Shown: positions 1 to 8,331, counted from the stretch's first letter. The stretch: 42,947 nucleotides of DNA from CAZMIL01 sp964566425 (GCA_964566425.1 CAZMIL010000005.1:1-42947), one strand, 5' to 3'. Program-made: numbers and translations. The notes: a model not told the origin generated them from the sequence alone.

Positions 1-434
1 TCGTACTGGTAGCCATTTTCGCTCTGGCCAAAACCGATCCCTTAACCCTGGAAAAACGTTTTCTATTGTTACAGAATGCGTTGTCGATCATTGTGCAGAA
101 TCCTTTACTGGGAGTCGGCCTCGGTAATTACCTTATCACCCAGGCCAAACTTCCCTCTTCTCTGATTTCTTTTCCCTATCAACCTGTGCACAATATTTTT
201 CTTCTCCTTACGGCAGAAACAGGAATATTCTCGGCTCTTGGTCTAATTTATTTTGGAATAAAAAAGATCTTGACAATTCGCCATAATCTTATTTTCCTAG
301 CTTGTTGTTTTGTCATCATTGTTACAGGATTGCTTGATCACTATTGGTTGACTCTGCAGCAGAATTTCTTACTCTTGGGAGTTATTTTTGGAGCGCTTGC
401 AGTTGATCTTGAATTGACTGAACGATCTTCATAA
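1..434 (+). CDS. O-antigen ligase/polymerase-like membrane protein, 3' end only
   Basis: The reading frame is open from the left edge (frame begins at base 3), so only the C-terminal 143 residues or so are present. The visible part holds the pattern NPLLGVGLGN, then VHNIFLLLTAETG, followed by hydrophobic helices. That layout is typical of the Wzy_C/O-antigen ligase (WaaL/Wzy) family, which joins or polymerises lipid-linked glycans on the outer face of the membrane. The start codon is outside the window; the internal TTG at 66 is not the start. The 3' end overlaps the convergent DUF5667-like gene by 53 bp. The family call is good; the substrate is unknown. Confidence 0.7.
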   Translation, partial: VLVAIFALAKTDPLTLEKRFLLLQNALSIIVQNPLLGVGLGNYLITQAKLPSSLISFPYQPVHNIFLLLTAETGIFSALGLIYFGIKKILTIRHNLIFLACCFVIIVTGLLDHYWLTLQQNFLLLGVIFGALAVDLELTERSS

Positions 435-942
435 TCGCAGTCAACTCGTCCTGACTACCTTGAGGAATTTCTTGAAACATTTGAGCAATATCTTCTTTAT
501 GTTTTTGATTACTAGTCTTGATCGTATCAATCATTTCTGCGCTAGGACTAGTCCCTTGTTGCTTAGCCTCTTTGAGTAGAGGCGGAATTTTCAGAAAATA
601 CTTTTCTCCTTTTGATAGGGTAGAAAGAGCTAAAGTAACATTCCCTTTCTTCTCCAAAGCTTCTGCCATTGCCAATCTTTTGTCAGAAAAAAGAAGATAG
701 AGTTGGGCTTTTTTAAGATTATCGCGGGTCAAAAAAACCTGTATTGCGTCTCTAGTTACTTTGAAGAAGTAAAGAGGATTATCAGGGAGAATCCCAGGAT
801 AAGGCAATTGGTAAACGACTTTGTTAGACGGGGTGGTGACAACCTGTTGGGAATAATTATAGACGTAAAAAAATGGGACAATCAGTAGGGTCAGAAAAAC
901 TAAAGACAAAGGCGCAAGAAACCTGCGGAAGAGTTTTCCCAT
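382..942 (-). CDS. DUF5667-like membrane-anchored protein
   Basis: This 186-residue protein has an N-terminal membrane segment (about residues 8-30) and an extracytoplasmic remainder. The segment YQLPYPGILPDNPLYFFK followed by helices rich in Lys, Ala and Glu (LAMAEALEKKGN) is the signature I associate with DUF5667, common in Patescibacteria and Actinobacteria and of unknown function. The start is set by a -10 box (TGC-TATAAT at 949-957) ending exactly 6 nt before the ATG, implying a leaderless mRNA. Its last 53 bp run antisense through the end of the O-antigen-ligase-like gene. Confidence 0.65.
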   Translation of the reverse strand: MGKLFRRFLAPLSLVFLTLLIVPFFYVYNYSQQVVTTPSNKVVYQLPYPGILPDNPLYFFKVTRDAIQVFLTRDNLKKAQLYLLFSDKRLAMAEALEKKGNVTLALSTLSKGEKYFLKIPPLLKEAKQQGTSPSAEMIDTIKTSNQKHKEDIAQMFQEIPQGSQDELTAIMKIVQSIQDQLQALQK

Positions 943-948
943 TTATCA

Positions 949-957
949 ATTATAGCA
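949..957 (-). promoter_or_regulatory. Extended -10 promoter of the DUF5667-like gene (leaderless)
   Basis: On the minus strand this reads TGCTATAAT, a perfect extended -10. Six bases separate it from the ATG at 942, so transcription should begin at the start codon. Confidence 0.6.
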
Positions 958-969
958 GTTTGGGGGCTT

Positions 970-1003
970 AAAAACAATCCCGACCTTAAAGTCGGGATTG
1001 TTT
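970..1003 (-). terminator. Rho-independent terminator of the HU gene
   Basis: A perfect 13-bp inverted repeat (972-984 with 991-1003, arms AAACAATCCCGAC and its complement) with a 6-nt loop lies 19 bp past the HU stop codon. On the minus strand it is followed by a run of five T (970-974). This is the only clear hairpin-plus-T terminator I saw in the window. Confidence 0.85.
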
Positions 1004-1021
1004 AGTTTGTGATTACTTTGG

Positions 1022-1294
1022 TTACTTAACCAATCTCTTTAAGGATTTACCAGCTGTAAATCCGGGAGTTTTGGTGGCCGGGATTTGAATTACAGCGCCG
1101 GTTTGAGGATTGCGTCCTTTGCGGGCTGCTCTTCGGCGAACCATGAAGGTTCCGAATCCTGTCACTACAACCTTTTCTCCTCTTTTCATTGCTTGAGAGA
1201 TTGAAGAAAAGATAGTGTTAACAGCGTCTTTAGCTGCACGAGCTGTCAGACCTGCTTTTTTACCAACTTGAGCTACTAGATCTGCTTTTGTCAT
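1022..1294 (-). CDS. HU-family DNA-binding protein
   Basis: A 90-residue histone-like protein that bends and compacts DNA. It starts MTKADLVAQVGKKAGLTARAA and carries the HU core GFGTFMVRRRAARKGRNPQTG with the DNA-binding arm, then IPATKTPGFTAGKSLK. Its length is exactly that of the family. Unlike most genes here it has a Shine-Dalgarno sequence (GAGGTGA, about 10 nt before the ATG) and a leader, and it ends in a strong hairpin terminator, as expected for a highly expressed monocistronic gene. IHF is less likely because only one HU-type gene is seen and no IHF-specific features stand out. Confidence 0.95.
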   Translation of the reverse strand: MTKADLVAQVGKKAGLTARAAKDAVNTIFSSISQAMKRGEKVVVTGFGTFMVRRRAARKGRNPQTGAVIQIPATKTPGFTAGKSLKRLVK

Positions 1295-1517
1295 TTTGTC
1301 TTGTCACCTCGCTTTCTTTATATATTTAAATTTGTAATTAAGCCTTGTAAAAATCAAATCCTTCGCTCCGATTTTCATTAGAGCTTCAGGACAGTAATTG
1401 CGGAAAAGTGTAGTTCTTTTTAATTGTTCTGTCAATCTATATTTAAAATATCTTTTCGTAACAATCTATATCAGTAATAAATTTTTATTCGGGTCTTGAT
1501 TACGGGAAAAATCGTTG

Positions 1518-1523
1518 TATACT
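1518..1523 (+). promoter_or_regulatory. -10 box of the methyltransferase gene
   Basis: TATACT lies 9 nt before the ATG at 1533. It argues for the ATG at 1533 over the upstream in-frame TTG at 1527, with a leader of only about 3 nt. Confidence 0.45.
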
Positions 1524-1532
1524 TGATTGGCT

Positions 1533-2366
1533 ATGTCTCCAGAGAGATCTTACATTGGATACGCGGAAAACTATACTGTTAGAGTAGAAGCAGATCGCCC
1601 ACTTCTTGAAATGGCTACTGTTCAAGTCCATCAGGCTCTCGATCTAGGGACAGGAACTGGAACAGGAATAGAAGATTTAATCGATATGAGAGTTCTTATT
1701 GAACCTTTCACAGTTATTGGGATAGATAATGACGAAAACAACCTCAAAATTGCCAGGAAGAACCTTCGCCATCTTCTCCATCCAAATCTCCAAAATCGTG
1801 TGGTCCTGCAAAAGGGCAATATCGAACGCTTGGTAGAAATTGGATCAAATACCCAAGAACTCGTTCTTTGCAGAAATACAATTCACCTCACGGCTGCCGC
1901 AGATGTCTTTTCTGAAATGTACAGAGTTCTGAAACCTGGTGGAATTATTCTAATAAGCAGTGGGTATATGAATGACAAAATGTATCCACCTCCTATCGAA
2001 TTAGCAGAAATACGCTGGGGATTAATTTTGGGACTTGCCCGAAGAGAATTGAAAAAAGAATATGGATATACAGAGGAAGATATCCCAAAAGCTAATATTC
2101 CTGATAAATATAGCTCAAAGGGCTTGGTTAATCTTGCAAAAACGAATGGTTTTATAAATATTAAAACGGAGGAGCGTATGGTCCAACTCAGTGCTGACCC
2201 CATCAAAGGATTAATTGAATTTGATGTTTTTGCAGAAAGAGCGATTCCTATTAGAGATGTTGAATTGGCAAAGAGCGTGATGCTGAGAGCCTTAGATCAT
2301 CCTAAACTTAAGGGGAAAACATTCCCACGGGGGTTTTTTTATCTCAAAGCCCAAAAACCTTTTTAA
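1533..2366 (+). CDS. Class I SAM-dependent methyltransferase
   Basis: A 277-residue cytosolic protein with a Rossmann methyltransferase fold. Motif I is ALDLGTGTGTGIEDL near residue 36, followed by VIGIDNDENNLKIARKNL (acidic residue for the SAM ribose) and FSEMYRVLKPGGIILISSGY (motif post-III, typical of UbiE/COQ5-like enzymes). The substrate cannot be told from the sequence. The start was moved to ATG 1533 because of the -10 box. The stop codon shares a TTAA with the stop of the convergent RNase Y gene, so no terminator fits between them. Confidence 0.8.
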   Translation: MSPERSYIGYAENYTVRVEADRPLLEMATVQVHQALDLGTGTGTGIEDLIDMRVLIEPFTVIGIDNDENNLKIARKNLRHLLHPNLQNRVVLQKGNIERLVEIGSNTQELVLCRNTIHLTAAADVFSEMYRVLKPGGIILISSGYMNDKMYPPPIELAEIRWGLILGLARRELKKEYGYTEEDIPKANIPDKYSSKGLVNLAKTNGFINIKTEERMVQLSADPIKGLIEFDVFAERAIPIRDVELAKSVMLRALDHPKLKGKTFPRGFFYLKAQKPF

Positions 2367-3862
2367 ATCTTTGTTGTAGCTTCTGCTCTAGTTTCACGAA
2401 CGACGGTGATTTTAATCTGACCCGGAAAAACGTCAAACTTTTTCTCCAATTCTTCTTTAATCTTCTCCGCTAAAATTATCCCTTCATCATCGGTAATTTC
2501 TTCGGGTTCGACTATCACCCGCAGTTCACGACCTGCCTGTAGAGCATAGGCCTCTTTAACTCCTTTTTTGTTTTTGGCGACGTCCTCTATCGTTTTGATC
2601 CTCTTGAGATAATCTTCGAAATCCTCATGCCTCGCGCCAGGCCGTCCCCCGGAAACAGCATCGGCAATATAGACGATCACCGCTTCCAACGATGGGAAAG
2701 GAATGTCTTCGTGGTGGGCCGCAACACAGCCGATAACCTTCTCGGGAAAACCCAATTTTTTCAAAAAATCAACTCCCAATTCAACATGCGAACCCTCTTT
2801 ATCGGTAATCACTTTTCCAATGTCGTGAAAAAGACAACCGAGTTTGACCACATTGATATCTGCTTTTAACTCGTGGGCTAAAGCGATCCCTATTCTTGTT
2901 TCCTCAAGAGTATGTAAAATCATGTTCTGTCCATAGGAATAGCGATATTTAAACCTCCCCAGGGCTGTAGTCACTTGACTGGGAAGATTATAAACCCCCA
3001 CCTTGTGGGCTAATTCCTCTCCTGCTTTAAAGATGGTCTTTTCAATTTCACTTTTTGTTTTATGAACAATCTCCTCAATTCTCTCCGGCTGGATGCGTCC
3101 ATCCTTAATCAATCTTTCTAGAGAAACCTTGGCAATCTCTCTTTTAATTGCGTCGAATGAAGAAAGTTTAATCACTCCTTCTTCCTCTAGATCAACATCG
3201 ACCCCTGTAGTTAATTCAAAAGCACGAACATTCCTCCCATCTTTACCGATAATCCTGCCTTTGAAGTCCTCGCTAGGCAATTGTATAGTTGATAAAGTAT
3301 ATTCGGCAACATAATCTGTCGCTCCAAAGCGCATTGAATCTAGCAACAGTTCTTTTGCTTTATCTTCGACATTTTTTTTGACTTCTTCTTCGGATTCTTT
3401 GATTCTTTTGGCGATTTCTGCTCTGAGTTTTTCTTCCCAAGCATTCATTAACAATTTCTTAGCTTCATCTTTACTTATCCCGGCGACTTTTTCTAATTTG
3501 GCCAGTAATTTCCCTTGATTCTCACTCAGCTCATGTTTGAGTTTGTCCGCTTGGGCCGCTTTTTGCGCCAAATCTTTCTCTTTATTCTCGAACTCTTGTT
3601 GTCTTTCTTGGAGGCGTTTTTCCGCTTCAATCGCTTCTGCGGTGATTTTGCGCGCCTCTCGTTCCGCGTCTTGTTTGATCTTTAGAGCTTCTTGATTGGC
3701 CTTCAACAACACTTCCTCTTCATGTTTAGAACTTGTTTGCGGTTGATAGTCGGCTGAAGATGTTCCCTGCTGCTTTTTTTGCGTAGTCCCTAACCCAAGT
3801 TTACTAAGAGTATCTTTAATAATTGCTTCAATCTCTTCTTTTTGTTTCTTTTTATTATCCAT
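2363..3862 (-). CDS. rny: Ribonuclease Y, soluble form
   Basis: Endoribonuclease that starts mRNA decay in many bacteria. The 499 residues run: charged N-terminus, long Ala/Glu/Lys coiled coil (about 45-170), KH RNA-binding domain with GRIIGKDGRN at 202-211, and an HD phosphohydrolase domain with catalytic LFHDIGK at 344-350, then the conserved SGGRPGARHEDFEDYLKRI. It ends in the usual KITVVRETRA. Family members normally begin with a transmembrane helix; here the N-terminus is MDNKKKQKEE with no hydrophobic stretch, so the enzyme should be cytosolic. No promoter lies close to the start; instead an unusually structured leader precedes it. Confidence 0.93.
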   Translation of the reverse strand: MDNKKKQKEEIEAIIKDTLSKLGLGTTQKKQQGTSSADYQPQTSSKHEEEVLLKANQEALKIKQDAEREARKITAEAIEAEKRLQERQQEFENKEKDLAQKAAQADKLKHELSENQGKLLAKLEKVAGISKDEAKKLLMNAWEEKLRAEIAKRIKESEEEVKKNVEDKAKELLLDSMRFGATDYVAEYTLSTIQLPSEDFKGRIIGKDGRNVRAFELTTGVDVDLEEEGVIKLSSFDAIKREIAKVSLERLIKDGRIQPERIEEIVHKTKSEIEKTIFKAGEELAHKVGVYNLPSQVTTALGRFKYRYSYGQNMILHTLEETRIGIALAHELKADINVVKLGCLFHDIGKVITDKEGSHVELGVDFLKKLGFPEKVIGCVAAHHEDIPFPSLEAVIVYIADAVSGGRPGARHEDFEDYLKRIKTIEDVAKNKKGVKEAYALQAGRELRVIVEPEEITDDEGIILAEKIKEELEKKFDVFPGQIKITVVRETRAEATTKI

Positions 3863-3875
3863 TTTATTGAGTGAA

Positions 3876-4000
3876 GCTTGAAGAAGACAAACAACGTCAT
3901 CCGGTCAAACCGGGCTTAGCAGAAAGATAACCACTTCAACTGCGAGATGACGTTTAGGCACATATAATAAATGTCTTTAATTTTCGTTACTTCTTCAAGC
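3876..4000 (-). promoter_or_regulatory. Structured RNA element in the leader of the RNase Y gene
   Basis: Three nested perfect helices lie between recX and rny. The outer arms are 3876-3886 (GCTTGAAGAAG) and 3990-4000, 11 bp. The inner arms are 3893-3900 (AACGTCAT) and 3947-3954, 8 bp. A third hairpin, CCGGT-CAA-ACCGG at 3901-3913, abuts the inner helix and could stack on it. On the minus-strand mRNA the last arm ends 13 nt before the rny ATG. There is no T-run, so a terminator is unlikely. A TATTAT sequence inside (3967-3972) could be a promoter that would leave the outer helix out of the transcript. Confidence 0.55.
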
Positions 4001-4022
4001 AAATTGCTAATATAGGGTTATT

Positions 4023-4505
4023 TTACTCTTTTTCTTCTAATTTCGCAATGGTTTTTTTAACTATGTCGTAACGGAAACCTCTGCGAGTTAGAAAGCCTGC
4101 CAGCTTTTTGAAGCTCTCCTGACGACCTAAATTTTTCCATTGTTGCCAACGAATCTCACTGGCTTTGAGCGCCATTTCCACCTCATCTATTTCATTAGTT
4201 GAAAAATATTCGTCAACCGTTCCTTTAGGCACGCCAAACTGAAGAAGTCTCCTTTTGATCACAAAGATTGCTTTGGGTTTAAGAGCCGAGCGTTGTTCAA
4301 CAAACCATTCAATAAATTTTTTATCATCAATCAGCCCTAAATCCTCGAGCTCTTTGATTGCTTGTTCAACCAACTTGAGTGGCCATTTCCAACGCTTAGC
4401 TTTTTTGTTTAAATAATCTGCAAGTTCTTTCTTCGCGCGTGGTCGAAATTTCAGATAGAAATAAGCATAGTTTAGGGCTCTAAGTAGATTTTCCCGATCA
4501 TCCAT
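4023..4505 (-). CDS. recX: Regulatory protein RecX
   Basis: A 160-residue member of the RecX family, which binds the RecA filament and modulates its activity. It consists of three-helix repeats, with the typical pattern ALNYAYFYLKFRPRAKKELADYLNKKAKRW, then ELEDLGLIDDKKFIEWFV and a C-terminal FLTRRGFRYDIVKK. It starts inside the end of recA (8-bp overlap), so the two are translationally coupled, as is common for recA-recX. Confidence 0.88.
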   Translation of the reverse strand: MDDRENLLRALNYAYFYLKFRPRAKKELADYLNKKAKRWKWPLKLVEQAIKELEDLGLIDDKKFIEWFVEQRSALKPKAIFVIKRRLLQFGVPKGTVDEYFSTNEIDEVEMALKASEIRWQQWKNLGRQESFKKLAGFLTRRGFRYDIVKKTIAKLEEKE

Positions 4506-5535
4506 GGACCTTAACTAATTTCTCTTTAACTTCATTCAATAGTCTCTCACGGAATTTTTGATCCTTGATTAATTGTTCTTTCAACTGCTCTCTCCCCTGA
4601 GCTAAAATTTTTTCTCCCATTTTCAAAAAAGAACCACTTTTTGTGATTACCTCTGTTTGAAGAGCCGCATCAATCAATGAATCGTTACTGTCAATCCCTG
4701 TGCTAGTAATAACAACCTCGGCATCTTTGAACGGTGGAGCAACTTTATTTTTAACCACTCTTGTCCTAATTCGAGCTCCATAAACTTGGTTATTTTTCTT
4801 TAGGGTCTCTATCTTTCTGACATCAATGCGTACAGAAGCATAGAACTTGAGTGCCAAGCCGCCGGGAGTCGTCTCCGGATTTCCAAACATAATTCCGATC
4901 TTTAATCGCAACTGATTGGTAAAAATAACCGTAGTTTTGGATTTGGAAACGACACCTGTGAGCTTTCGCAGAGCTTGTGACATCAACCGCGCTTGTAAAC
5001 CAATTTGCTGTTCGCCCATTTCGCCGGCGATTTCCGAGCGAGGAACAAGAGCGGCAACCGAGTCAATCACTACAACATCAACTCCCCCCGAACGAATTAA
5101 GGCTTCAGCAATCTCCAAAGCTTGTTCTCCCGTGTCTGGTTGCGAGATCAACAAGTCTTCAAGCTTAACGCCTAGGATTTGCGCCCAACCAGGGTCAAGA
5201 GCATGCTCTGCGTCAACAAAGGCTGCCACTCCGCCTCTTTTTTGGGCCTGAGCAATGATTGATAAACAGAGAGAAGTTTTCCCAGAGCCCTCAGGCCCAT
5301 ATATTTCGATAATTCTCCCTTTGGGAATGCCGCCAACGCCAAGCGCGGTATCTAAAGTAAGAATTCCTGTAGGAATAACTTCAACAGGCACAACAGAAGC
5401 TTCTCCCAAGCGCATAATCGAACCGCGGCCAAACTGTTTTTGAATTTGTTCGATGGCGACATTAACGGCTTGTTTCTTTTCACTGTCTTTGACTCTTTCG
5501 ACTTTTGGCGGAGCTTGTTTTTTCTTTTTAATCAT
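4498..5535 (-). CDS. recA: Recombinase RecA
   Basis: A 345-residue homologous-recombination ATPase. Walker A is GPEGSGKT at 80-87; the family segments IMRLGE, IYGPEGSGKTSL, FVDAEHALDP, VVIDSVAALVPRSEIAGEMG and FTNQLRLKIGIMFGNPETTPGG are all present. About 18 basic, low-complexity residues (MIKKKKQAPPKVERVKD) precede the usual start. The upstream sequence has a weak -10 (TATAAC) about 12 nt before the ATG. I did not find a LexA-type operator, so there is no sequence evidence for SOS control. recX overlaps the 3' end. Confidence 0.97.
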   Translation of the reverse strand: MIKKKKQAPPKVERVKDSEKKQAVNVAIEQIQKQFGRGSIMRLGEASVVPVEVIPTGILTLDTALGVGGIPKGRIIEIYGPEGSGKTSLCLSIIAQAQKRGGVAAFVDAEHALDPGWAQILGVKLEDLLISQPDTGEQALEIAEALIRSGGVDVVVIDSVAALVPRSEIAGEMGEQQIGLQARLMSQALRKLTGVVSKSKTTVIFTNQLRLKIGIMFGNPETTPGGLALKFYASVRIDVRKIETLKKNNQVYGARIRTRVVKNKVAPPFKDAEVVITSTGIDSNDSLIDAALQTEVITKSGSFLKMGEKILAQGREQLKEQLIKDQKFRERLLNEVKEKLVKVHG

Positions 5536-5592
5536 ATGTTTTACCAGTTATACTCGCTGTTTGAACTAAAATCAATCGCTTATAAACCACAA

Positions 5593-6513
5593 TTAGAGCA
5601 CATAAATCAACAGAACTACACTCAATCCCCACAAAAAGAGAGTGGTAATTAAGGGAATATCTTTTACAATAATCTTTTCCGGTCTTTCACCTTCATCATG
5701 TTCATAAAGCAGTTGGGCATAACGCGCTATCCCATAAACAACAAAAGGAATCGTCAACATTAACCATTTTCTGGCTTCAAAACTTGGTAACAATTCGCTG
5801 AGATTCAAAAAAGATTTTGTAGCGATAGTCGGCAGTTTTTCAAAATAAGAATACGAGGCATAGGCAATAATAGTTGTTGTTGCAAAAGTATTAGTCAAAA
5901 AATCAAGCAGGTGTTCTTTATAAAAAGATAAAGAACTGCGTGTTTCTTTACCATGTTTTAAAAACTCCGCATGGCGCTTAACCGTAGCTATAAATAATGA
6001 GCCGAAAAAGATTGTGAGTAAAAGCCAAATTGAAACGTGAAAACCGGTCGCTACTTCACCGGCGAACGCCCGCATCATAAATAGAAAAGAAATGGTAAAA
6101 ATATCGACAATCGGATATTTTTTTAAATAGAGTGAATATAAAAGATGTAAAAGTAAAAAGGCAAAGGCCAAAAGAAAAAGACTAGGTGAGAAATAGAGAG
6201 CCATAAGTAAAGTAAAGATTGAAAGTACAAAAACTATAAAAGTCGCTTCCCCAATACTGACGTTGCCCGAGGCAATCGGCCGATTTCTTTTGATGGGATG
6301 TTTACGATCATAGGGAAAATCAATAATGTCGTTCAAAACATAGGATACTGAGGAAAGAAAACTGAAAATAACAAAAGCATAAAAGCTTTTTGAGAGGAGA
6401 TCGCCGACTAATAAATTTCCTGAGAAAATTACAGCGATAAAGATGATAAGGTTCTTGATCCACTGATTGACACGAAGCGCGTTGAAGTATAAAACGAGCT
6501 TATTTTGTTTCAC
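5593..6513 (-). CDS. UbiA-family prenyltransferase, decaprenyl-phosphate phosphoribosyltransferase-like
   Basis: A 306-residue membrane protein with about nine helices. The Asp-rich motif NDIIDFPYDRKHPIKRNRPIASG-type segment (61-83) is the hallmark of the DPPR-synthase branch of UbiA, which moves phosphoribose from PRPP onto polyprenyl phosphate as the first step to decaprenyl-phosphoryl-arabinose or ribose. The start is a GTG, supported by a TATAAT ending 7 nt upstream. The partner enzymes DprE1/DprE2 are not in the window, so a role in pentose donor synthesis for surface glycans is inference. Confidence 0.8.
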   Translation of the reverse strand: MKQNKLVLYFNALRVNQWIKNLIIFIAVIFSGNLLVGDLLSKSFYAFVIFSFLSSVSYVLNDIIDFPYDRKHPIKRNRPIASGNVSIGEATFIVFVLSIFTLLMALYFSPSLFLLAFAFLLLHLLYSLYLKKYPIVDIFTISFLFMMRAFAGEVATGFHVSIWLLLTIFFGSLFIATVKRHAEFLKHGKETRSSLSFYKEHLLDFLTNTFATTTIIAYASYSYFEKLPTIATKSFLNLSELLPSFEARKWLMLTIPFVVYGIARYAQLLYEHDEGERPEKIIVKDIPLITTLFLWGLSVVLLIYVL

Positions 6514-6520
6514 AGCTTGA

Positions 6521-6526
6521 ATTATA
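6521..6526 (-). promoter_or_regulatory. -10 box of the UbiA-family gene
   Basis: TATAAT on the minus strand, 7 nt from the GTG start at 6513. It supports GTG initiation on a near-leaderless mRNA. Confidence 0.5.
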
Positions 6527-6540
6527 CAACATCCCCTTCT

Positions 6541-6590
6541 GTCATTCCGGGCGAGGCGAGGAATCTGATCTAGATAGGGTCTCGGGATAA
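6541..6590. repeat. REP-like intergenic element (single copy here)
   Basis: The stretch GTCATTCCGGGCGAGGCGAG followed by GAATCT and, further on, TCTCGGGATAAC has the ATTCC...GGAAT dyad and GCGAGG core of short interspersed palindromic repeats seen in many bacterial genomes. Only one copy is in the window and no REP-associated transposase gene is seen, so the assignment rests on resemblance. Confidence 0.35.
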
Positions 6591-6596
6591 CAAAAG

Positions 6597-6605
6597 TGGT
6601 ACAAT
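6597..6605 (+). promoter_or_regulatory. Extended -10 promoter of the PGI/PMI gene (leaderless)
   Basis: TGGTACAAT ends exactly 6 nt before the ATG at 6612. Confidence 0.55.
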
Positions 6606-6611
6606 CTGTTT

Positions 6612-7688
6612 ATGATTAATCTTGATGAGAAGGAATCTGTTTTAACCATCCAAGGAGGAGATGCGGTCTTGCGTTCGGTCGATGCGCTGCCACAACAACT
6701 TGAACAATCTTTCAACGAAATCCAGGGGCTTGAATTACCAAATGAATTTAAACAAGTCAAAAACGTTGTGGTCTGTGGCATGGGCGGCTCTCGCTTTCCA
6801 GCTTATATCCTTAAAGAGCTGTTTAAGCGTCAATTGACTGTTCCTTATCTTTTAAACGATAATTATCAACTCCCGGGCTTTATCAATTCAGATAGCCTGG
6901 TCGTTCTTTCTTCTTATTCGGGAACGACCGAAGAGGTGTTAGCCAATGCGAAACAGGCTTTGACTAAACATGCCAAGTTAACGGGCATAACTACCGGCGG
7001 AGATCTAGTAGAACTTCTCAAAACCAACCACTTCCCGGTCTATATCTTCAATCCCGCTCATAACCCTTCAGGCCAACCGCGGATTGGTTTCGGCTACGGA
7101 GTCGGCGCCCACCTCGGCCTCCTAGTAAAATTAGGTTTTATTAAATTACTCCATGAGGAAGTTGCCTCAGCGATTAAAAATGCCGCCCAGATCATGACTC
7201 ATTTTAAACTCACCATCCCTAAAGATAAGAATCCGGCCAAACAAATGGCTGAAAAATTGTTCCAGCGCTATCCTTATTATATTGTAGCTGAATTTCTTAC
7301 AGGGGTAGGTAATGCCATAGCCAATCAAACCAATGAAACGGCCAAAGCCATCTCTTCGTTTAGAATTATTCCGGAGCTCAATCATCATTTAATGGAGGGG
7401 TTAAAGTTCCCAGATCGATTGCGCGAGCTAGCGACTTTTGTCTTTTTCTTTTCCCAACTTTATTCGCCGCGTATTCAAAAACGTTTTCAAATCACTAAGG
7501 AGGTCGTTGAACAAAATAAAATTCAAACGCTGAGATATGAATTACAAGGAAAAACGGCCCTTGAACAAACATTTGAGTTGATGGGGTTCGGCAACTATCT
7601 TTCAATGTATCTGTCTGCTCTTTACGAGCAGGATCCATCTGCCATCCCCTATGTAGATTTTTTCAAACAAAAATTAAAAGAAGCTTAA
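6612..7688 (+). CDS. Bifunctional phosphoglucose/phosphomannose isomerase
   Basis: A 358-residue SIS-domain sugar isomerase interconverting fructose-6-phosphate with glucose-6-phosphate and mannose-6-phosphate. The phosphosugar-binding motifs are CGMGGSR (55-61) and SSYSGTTEE (100-108); the bifunctional PGI/PMI branch is indicated by QPRIGFGYG (155-163) and the later ELNHHLMEGLKFP, which holds the catalytic His. It would feed central metabolism and nucleotide sugars for the envelope genes nearby. Transcribed alone from its own promoter; its stop lies 1 bp from that of the next, convergent gene. Confidence 0.87.
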   Translation: MINLDEKESVLTIQGGDAVLRSVDALPQQLEQSFNEIQGLELPNEFKQVKNVVVCGMGGSRFPAYILKELFKRQLTVPYLLNDNYQLPGFINSDSLVVLSSYSGTTEEVLANAKQALTKHAKLTGITTGGDLVELLKTNHFPVYIFNPAHNPSGQPRIGFGYGVGAHLGLLVKLGFIKLLHEEVASAIKNAAQIMTHFKLTIPKDKNPAKQMAEKLFQRYPYYIVAEFLTGVGNAIANQTNETAKAISSFRIIPELNHHLMEGLKFPDRLRELATFVFFFSQLYSPRIQKRFQITKEVVEQNKIQTLRYELQGKTALEQTFELMGFGNYLSMYLSALYEQDPSAIPYVDFFKQKLKEA

Positions 7689-7689
7689 A

Positions 7690-8331
7690 TTACCTCCCTC
7701 GCAGTTCTAACTGAGTCCGCTTAAAGACTTTTCTCCAAGCTGGTGAAGTACTTTCCATATAAGCCAGAACTTCCGCTTGAGCTGTTTTCCAAAGTTCGTA
7801 GCCATCCTCAGACCAATATCTCCAAGTATCACTATGGTGCTCTGCAGCAAGCCTTTTTAATCTTCCTCTGAACTCTCGATCTTTTTCTTTTTGCTGTATT
7901 TCGGCGTCAAATTCCTGTCGTTGCGGCCGCCACCCTGTCTGGAGAAGATTCTGGAGCATAAAAATACGATAAAGCCCTCTTAATTGAGCATAGATTATAT
8001 AATAATCTCCCTCCACATCCCTTAGAGACTGGAAAAGTTCCCTAAAAGCAGGTTTCAAGGAAAAATTGGGTTTTTCTCCCCATTGCGGCTCCCATTGATT
8101 AATAAAATCTTCCAACATTTTAGGCGTGGTAATTAACGGAGCATAATCCGGATAATGTGAAAGCTCTCCTTTCGGGTCGGGAAATAATTTATTAATTGCT
8201 AATTTAGGTAGATCCGTCCCAACTGTTTTCATTTCTCTTTTTCTTGCTTCGTTGATTTCCTTATCGCTAATTGCAACCCACAACTTTGCTAAAACATGAT
8301 TTTCCGTTGATTGTAATCTTTCAGTCGACAT
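7690..8331 (-). CDS. Hypothetical protein, 213 residues
   Basis: I do not recognise this protein. It is soluble, helical and rich in charged and aromatic residues (Trp-rich segments EDFINQWEPQWGEKPNFS and DTWRYWSEDGYELWKTAQAEV), without signal peptide or known motif. A longer frame exists upstream, but it would overlap the oxidoreductase gene. The ATG at 8331 is preceded by TATCAT at 7 nt (and TATAGT at 12 nt), so I place the start there. It is convergent with the PGI/PMI gene. Confidence 0.6.
   Translation of the reverse strand: MSTERLQSTENHVLAKLWVAISDKEINEARKREMKTVGTDLPKLAINKLFPDPKGELSHYPDYAPLITTPKMLEDFINQWEPQWGEKPNFSLKPAFRELFQSLRDVEGDYYIIYAQLRGLYRIFMLQNLLQTGWRPQRQEFDAEIQQKEKDREFRGRLKRLAAEHHSDTWRYWSEDGYELWKTAQAEVLAYMESTSPAWRKVFKRTQLELRGR

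Noticed and set aside
3876..4000. Rho-independent terminator of recA-recX
   Set aside because: The helices are widely spaced and no T-run follows on the minus strand.
5536..5592. LexA/SOS operator upstream of recA
   Set aside because: No GAAC-N4-GTTC or CTG-N10-CAG dyad is present in the spacer.
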